NCBI GenBank assembly: GCA_030374805.1
Contig: JARGSG010000025.1
Coordinates: 806,001 to 870,000, forward strand
Direction: 5' to 3'
Length of the DNA: 64,000 nucleotides
Source of the DNA: Gracilaria gracilis
Taxonomy: Eukaryota > Rhodophyta > Florideophyceae > Gracilariales > Gracilariaceae
Part shown: in pieces, positions 59,808 to 64,000 of the stretch
How positions within the stretch are numbered: the stretch's first letter is position 1
Layout: the number at the start of each line of letters is the position of its first letter
Translations under genes and position numbers: made by a program
The notes under the pieces: generated by a model
The model's database searches: none
Told to the model about the DNA's origin: nothing
The model's input: the letters and a program-made list of their open reading frames with translations, nothing else

Positions 59808-59872
59808 CCCTTCGGTATCTACCGAAGGTAATACCTTCAATGAACAGGTACCAACGGTACCAAGTTGGTAAC
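59808..59872. promoter_or_regulatory. Palindrome cluster displaced from NIT1 by the copia insertion
   Basis: Contains CCCTTCGGTA (59808-59817), TACCGAAGGTA (59820-59830), GTACCAACGGTAC (59848-59860) and CAAGTTGGTAAC (59861-59872). It follows the target duplication, so before the insertion it would have lain about 165-230 bp upstream of the NIT1 start, the usual distance for these motifs from host genes here. Function is inferred. Confidence 0.45.
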
Positions 59873-60181
59873 GTACGATGCCCCAATGGCGAGAATTGAT
59901 CAGTTTGAGGAACGAAACTCACCACATTTATTGTAGCCGATCTCCACTTTTTTGCGGACTTCTTAGACGCTAATGAAAGCGAAGATAAAGGTAAAGCTCG
60001 CCAAGAAGACTGAAAGCATATGGACATAACAAGCGGTAGTTACAACGCAACCAACAACCCTCAAAAACGCCCACAAAATCACAAGTGTGCTGGAATATGA
60101 GATTAAATATCTCCCGCGCAAAAGCACATTACCCAGTATAAGACTGCCATGTCATCAAAGTGACCCAATTGCAGCAACTCT

Positions 60182-61074
60182 TCAGCCCTGCATGGCAGGA
60201 CCTTGAGGCATAAACCGTGAGCTCGAACTCCGGGCATTTCTTCTAGCCACTGTGCGCTCCCGCCGCTCTTGTCGACGCTTGGCACGATTGGAGTTCAATC
60301 GCTCACGCGTTTTGGCACGCTTTGGTGCCAAGCATGGAAGACGCCGCAGATCAGCCGCACTCTCCAGCATCGCCCGCTTCGCGCATCTTTTCATACCCTT
60401 GGACTCCTTTAGTTTGTCTCGATCCTCCAAAGCCGCAAAGACCGCGTCATTTGTCAGCATTGCATCATGCTTTGTATTCACTCGAATTGTGCTATTTTCT
60501 TCAACGACTCCGTCACGCAGTAGCATACGTTTTGAAGACTTGTAAGACTGCATCATATCTTCCAGTTTGACTTCCTTCTCATCCCCACAAAGCAACCATT
60601 CCAACGGTTTAACTGACGCTCTTACTTGATTTAAAATGAACGTGCCCGAATGTTCAACATATTGACACCCTTGCTATACGCATCTGTAATGCAGAGACCT
60701 ACGTCAAAAGCATCTAGAACGGCTTTAGTTTGCGCCGCGCGGTGGACAGCTGCTTGAAGATGTGACTTAAAGGCAGAGAAGACCCCGACGTCCAATGGTT
60801 GCAGAACATGTGAAGTATAGGACGGAATTCCGACCGCAATCACATGGTTTTCACGAAGAGGAAGCAACGAATTCAGCTGCACATGTGCTGAGTATCCATC
60901 TAGAATTAACATCGCGTACTTGTAGTGCAACGCTATTGCGGATGAAGCTTCGCTACTGCGATTCATAGACAAGGGGATGCTCTCTAAGGAGGTGATGATG
61001 AATGCCGTGCGTGGCACACCCCATTCTTGGGTAGATTCGTACAACATATAGGATAGTTGTGAGGTGCACAGCAT
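60182..61074 (-). pseudogene. Truncated pogo-type (DDE_1) transposase relic
   Basis: The C-terminal half of a Tc1/mariner-superfamily pogo-like transposase. The upstream frame (61074 to 60631) has the second catalytic Asp block MLILDGYSAHVQ and the third, SYTSHVLQPLDVGVFSAFK. A second frame (60604-60182) carries the tail, ending in a very basic Arg-rich segment. The helix-turn-helix/CENP-B DNA-binding region and the first catalytic Asp are absent, a stop lies just upstream of 61074, and a frameshift separates the two parts at about 60605-60630. It is therefore dead. Terminal inverted repeats were not found. A gypsy-like element begins within about 40 bp of the truncated end. Confidence 0.7.
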
Positions 61075-61113
61075 TGCTGGTCAGTCACACACGTGTGGGG
61101 AGTTTGCACCCAT

Positions 61114-64000
61114 TGTTGGGGATTCTAGATATTAATATTGGATATTTAGTTACCACTGACAGTGGGCGGCTACACTACATAGTAGGTTGAGCTCAACCCA
61201 ACTTTGGAGAAGTAAACGACTCAACCGAGTGTTCGGCTCTGATGTTTCACCCTTGGTGAGCAATATCCTCCTCGCGGAGAGTTGCCACTACTGTGTAGGT
61301 ACCATCATCCGCCTCGCGGCATCTACAGCACCTTTACCGCATTCCGCGTGTTATTCTGTGTGTTTCCTTTATTTGTTTTCGCACTGTTATACAGGTATCG
61401 CTACACTGCATACCGGTGTTGACCGTTCTTTGTTTCGCCCACTCGCGTGGTTCGCTACCGCTCTCCGCGTCTCGTGCCACTCTCGTGTGTGTGTTGGTTG
61501 TCCCGTCTGTGACGTCATCCCCGACTCTGTCGTGTTCCCCACCACTGTGCGGCTTCTTTGCCTTTACCGCTCTCTACGCGTGTCGTGACGGAGATCCCCG
61601 GTCTTACACCCGGCTAGCGCGATCACCCTGAGAGGGGTTCTATTGCTGTGACTACCTCAGTTGAGGGAAGGCTTGAACACCCTTTGTGTGTCTTCTTCCT
61701 CCGCAGGGGTTGCACCACAATTGGTCTCCCGACTTAGAAGTCGTGTTGTATCCAGCAAGCTGGTTTGGTGCACCTTCCGGTTTGCCGGTTCGTTTCGTGG
61801 TCGTGGAGGACATTTCTCAGTTTAATCTGGGATTCGCTACCGACTCTACGTCGTGTCGGTTTCGTTTTCCCAATTTGGGTTGTTGTTTGGACACGGTTCT
61901 TTACCGGTGGCACTACCTATTTCCGTAGTGTGAGATTCCCGTCGGTACGGTTGTTGTCACCCCGTTTGGGTTTTTGAACTCGTCCCAGCAATCTGGTGAA
62001 GCAACGTTGTCGCATCGTGACGTTCCCGTGGACACGGTTGTCTTTACCGCATTCGGTTTTTTCGTCACTCGTGTGAGGATACTAAACTCATTCGAGGTTA
62101 ATTTGCTGTTCGCTTGATTGTTCCCAGTTCTCTGGTCTCTTTTCGTCGTGGACGATGGTTTCTGGCAAGCGAGCGAGCCCCTCGAAGGCTCGCTCAGTTG
62201 GTTCAGAATTGCCCCCGCGTCCGCGGTCTGTTCCCGAGCCTCCGTCTGGAGCGGAGAAGAAACCCGGAAACCGGAAGCAATCTATAAAGTCGTCTGACTC
62301 CCCAGTGGCTGGACCCTCATCTGCTTCTTTGGAGGGTTCCACTCCCGCTGCTGCGGTGAAGGACGCGCTCGTCGTCGAGCTGGAGACTCAAGTGCGCACA
62401 CTTGAGGCCCAGACGGGATTCATGAGAAGCTCTCATGCTGCCTTCGCGACTGAGGTCGATACACTTCGTATGAAGGTAGACGCTGCCCTCATCGGAGGTG
62501 TATCTGACGATCTACGTATATTACGGAAAGATGTCAACACTCTCTTAGAGGTTTTTCAAGGTTACCCCGGTTTTACCGAGGAGGTCAACACGAAGATATT
62601 TCGGATTCTGGGCCGTCTTGAGACGTTGGAAGCTACTATCCGTGCTGACAACGGCGCTTTTGACACACCCGCGGTGGACTCTCATCGCGCCAGAAACCGG
62701 AAATCCGGGAAGAATCGCTCTAAGAAGAGGTTAGTCGACGAGTATGATTCGGATTCGTCCAGGTCTTCTGGTATCTCAAACCGCTCTGCGGGTTCTTCTT
62801 CGTCAGACTCATCAAATGATGGTGAACGTCGTGGTCGCACTGCGCGCTCTCGTCATTCTAGTTCCACTTCCGGTGTTGTTCGCACCTGTGAGAAGGAGAG
62901 GAAGCACTCAGGTTTGAGGGAGCTGAAGCCTACTAATCCCTTGTACAAAAGGTTGTTGTCTTACCGGTACTACCGTTTGGAAGATTCCAGTCTGGACCGT
63001 ACGCCCCGTGGGACGGGAAAGATCAAGGACTGCATCAAGCGCATGTCCTTGACGTTTCGTAACCAGTTCTTTACTGGGGAGGATCCCATCTTGGTGTTGG
63101 ATTTTCTTTCACGCTTTGTCGCGGAAGCTGACATCCTCGGCATGAGTGAAGGGCAAGCTTATGTCGCATTACCGTATTTTCTACGTGGACTCGCTGAAGA
63201 CCAATTCAACTCTGTGAGAGGTTCATCTCGAGCCTCCGAAGGAGGGGTTACCTGCTGGCCTGAGGCCATGCAGTATCTACTTCGCTCGTACGCGACTGGT
63301 ACCTCTATTGAGGAAGCAATCACCGCGTTGCGGGAAACGAAGCAACGCCCGAAGGAATCGGAAACCGAGTTTTCAGTCCGACTGACAAGGCTTTCCACCG
63401 TTGTGGTAATGTTTATTCCGCTAATGAGCGTTGTACACTGTTTATCAACGGATTGAATCCGGCTATTCGCACGCTAGTCTCCCAGCGACGGGAAGACAAG
63501 CGGAAGACCACTTATCTCGAGTTGGTTCAATACGCGAAAGCGGAAGGAGACGCACTGCGTGCACGCTCCGGACACCGGGGTTCATCCAGGGCGCTTCACC
63601 TCGAAGGGGCGCCCTCATCGATCTCACTGCTACCGCAGGATTTTTTTGGCCACGAAGTGGATAATTTGCATCTGGCACAGGTGAACCTGGATTCTATTCC
63701 GACTACGGAGTTGCCTTCAACTACTGAAGCCTCGTCGATGACGGATGATCCACTGCTTTACGCAGATCGCCCCCGCGTTCGCGGACCGCAAGTACCCTAT
63801 TCAGGGAGTCGTTACCAGCGACCTGGTTGGGTAGACCCGCGGACGGTGAGAGCAAAGGACCCACGAAGTGCCGGAAGACCCGGGTTGATTTGTTTTCTAT
63901 GCTACGAACACGGGCATGTGGCACCGGATTGCCACCTCACCATGAGGGATATGCCCACGGTCGTGGTGAATTTCGAAGCTCTGAACCCAGAAGAACAGGC
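61114..64000 (+). mobile_element. Ty3/gypsy-like LTR element, 5' part, broken
   Basis: The element appears to start at TGTTGGGGATT (about 61114) with a long non-coding LTR/leader and runs off the window. Its gag begins at ATG 62155: an Arg/Ser-rich N terminus, a coiled-coil-like segment, a Retrotrans_gag-type capsid region (FTGEDPILVLDFLSRFV, ALPYFLRGLAEDQF) and a CCHC knuckle near 63895-63940 (CFLCYEHGHVAPDC). The visible gag has about one break. The LTR boundary, pol and 3' LTR lie outside or cannot be fixed, so the Ty3/gypsy assignment rests on gag alone. Confidence 0.6.
62155..63456 (+). pseudogene. Gag reading frame of the gypsy-like element
   Basis: A 433-codon frame containing the basic, Ser-rich N terminus, a helical segment (ELETQVRTLEAQTGFM) and most of a retrotransposon gag capsid domain. 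Related gag sequence with a zinc knuckle continues downstream to the window end. The gene is broken in this copy. Confidence 0.6.

Noticed and set aside
1-64000. tRNA, rRNA, snRNA genes and CRISPR arrays
   Set aside because: I looked for A/B-box and cloverleaf patterns and for regularly spaced repeats and found nothing convincing; tRNAscan-SE and Infernal would be decisive.

Overview
The window is nuclear DNA from a compact, intron-poor photosynthetic eukaryote, most likely a red alga. The genes are typically eukaryotic: GID/CTLH and 26S proteasome subunits, a USP22-like deubiquitinase, an ABCC transporter and a Golgi/ER-type GH47 protein. A plastid-type phytyl ester synthase-like protein and an arsenite methyltransferase with the cysteine spacing of the Cyanidioschyzon enzymes are also present. 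Almost every host gene is a single uninterrupted exon; only one clear host intron was found, in the UBA-like gene. The species assignment is inference and was not searched.

Layout: 1-3264 is repeat-rich (12-bp minisatellite, hairpins, two decayed LINE 3' ends). 3265-25816 is a host gene island: ARMC8/GID5 (-), RING protein (+), UBR7-like (-), phytyl ester synthase-like (+), arsenite methyltransferase (-), ABCC transporter (+), UBA-like low-complexity protein (+), FolD (+). 25817-34364 is intergenic DNA split by a 6.3-kb Mutator-like element (27060-33358) with 274-bp terminal inverted repeats that read as identical, an exact 10-bp target duplication, a MULE transposase and a Ulp1-type protease. 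34365-52883 is a second host island: WD40 protein (-), xanthine phosphoribosyltransferase fusion (-), C2H2 zinc-finger protein (-), cysteinyl-tRNA synthetase (+), RPT1 (+), USP22-like (-), GH47-like (+), NIT1-like amidase (-). From 53026 to the end the DNA is mobile: a Ty1/copia element (53031-59788) that looks whole and sits about 150 bp upstream of NIT1, a truncated pogo-type transposase, and the 5' part of a broken Ty3/gypsy-like element running off the window.

Five host genes act in the ubiquitin-proteasome system (ARMC8, RING, UBR7, RPT1, USP22), and NIT1, FolD, XPRT and ArsM are metabolic. Genes are often paired head-to-head with shared 0.6-2 kb upstream regions, or tail-to-tail with very short gaps (42 and 183 bp). 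Many intergenic regions carry short palindromes of the form GTACC-N-N-CGGTAC or TACCTTCGGTA. The MULE target duplication coincides with one of these, and the copia insertion separates NIT1 from a cluster of them.

The points most worth a second look are the protease-bearing MULE and its insertion site, the recurring palindromes, the GH47-like protein that has lost catalytic residues, the bacterial-type XPRT fused to a large unrecognised N-terminal region, and the extra zinc-finger reading frame in the copia element.
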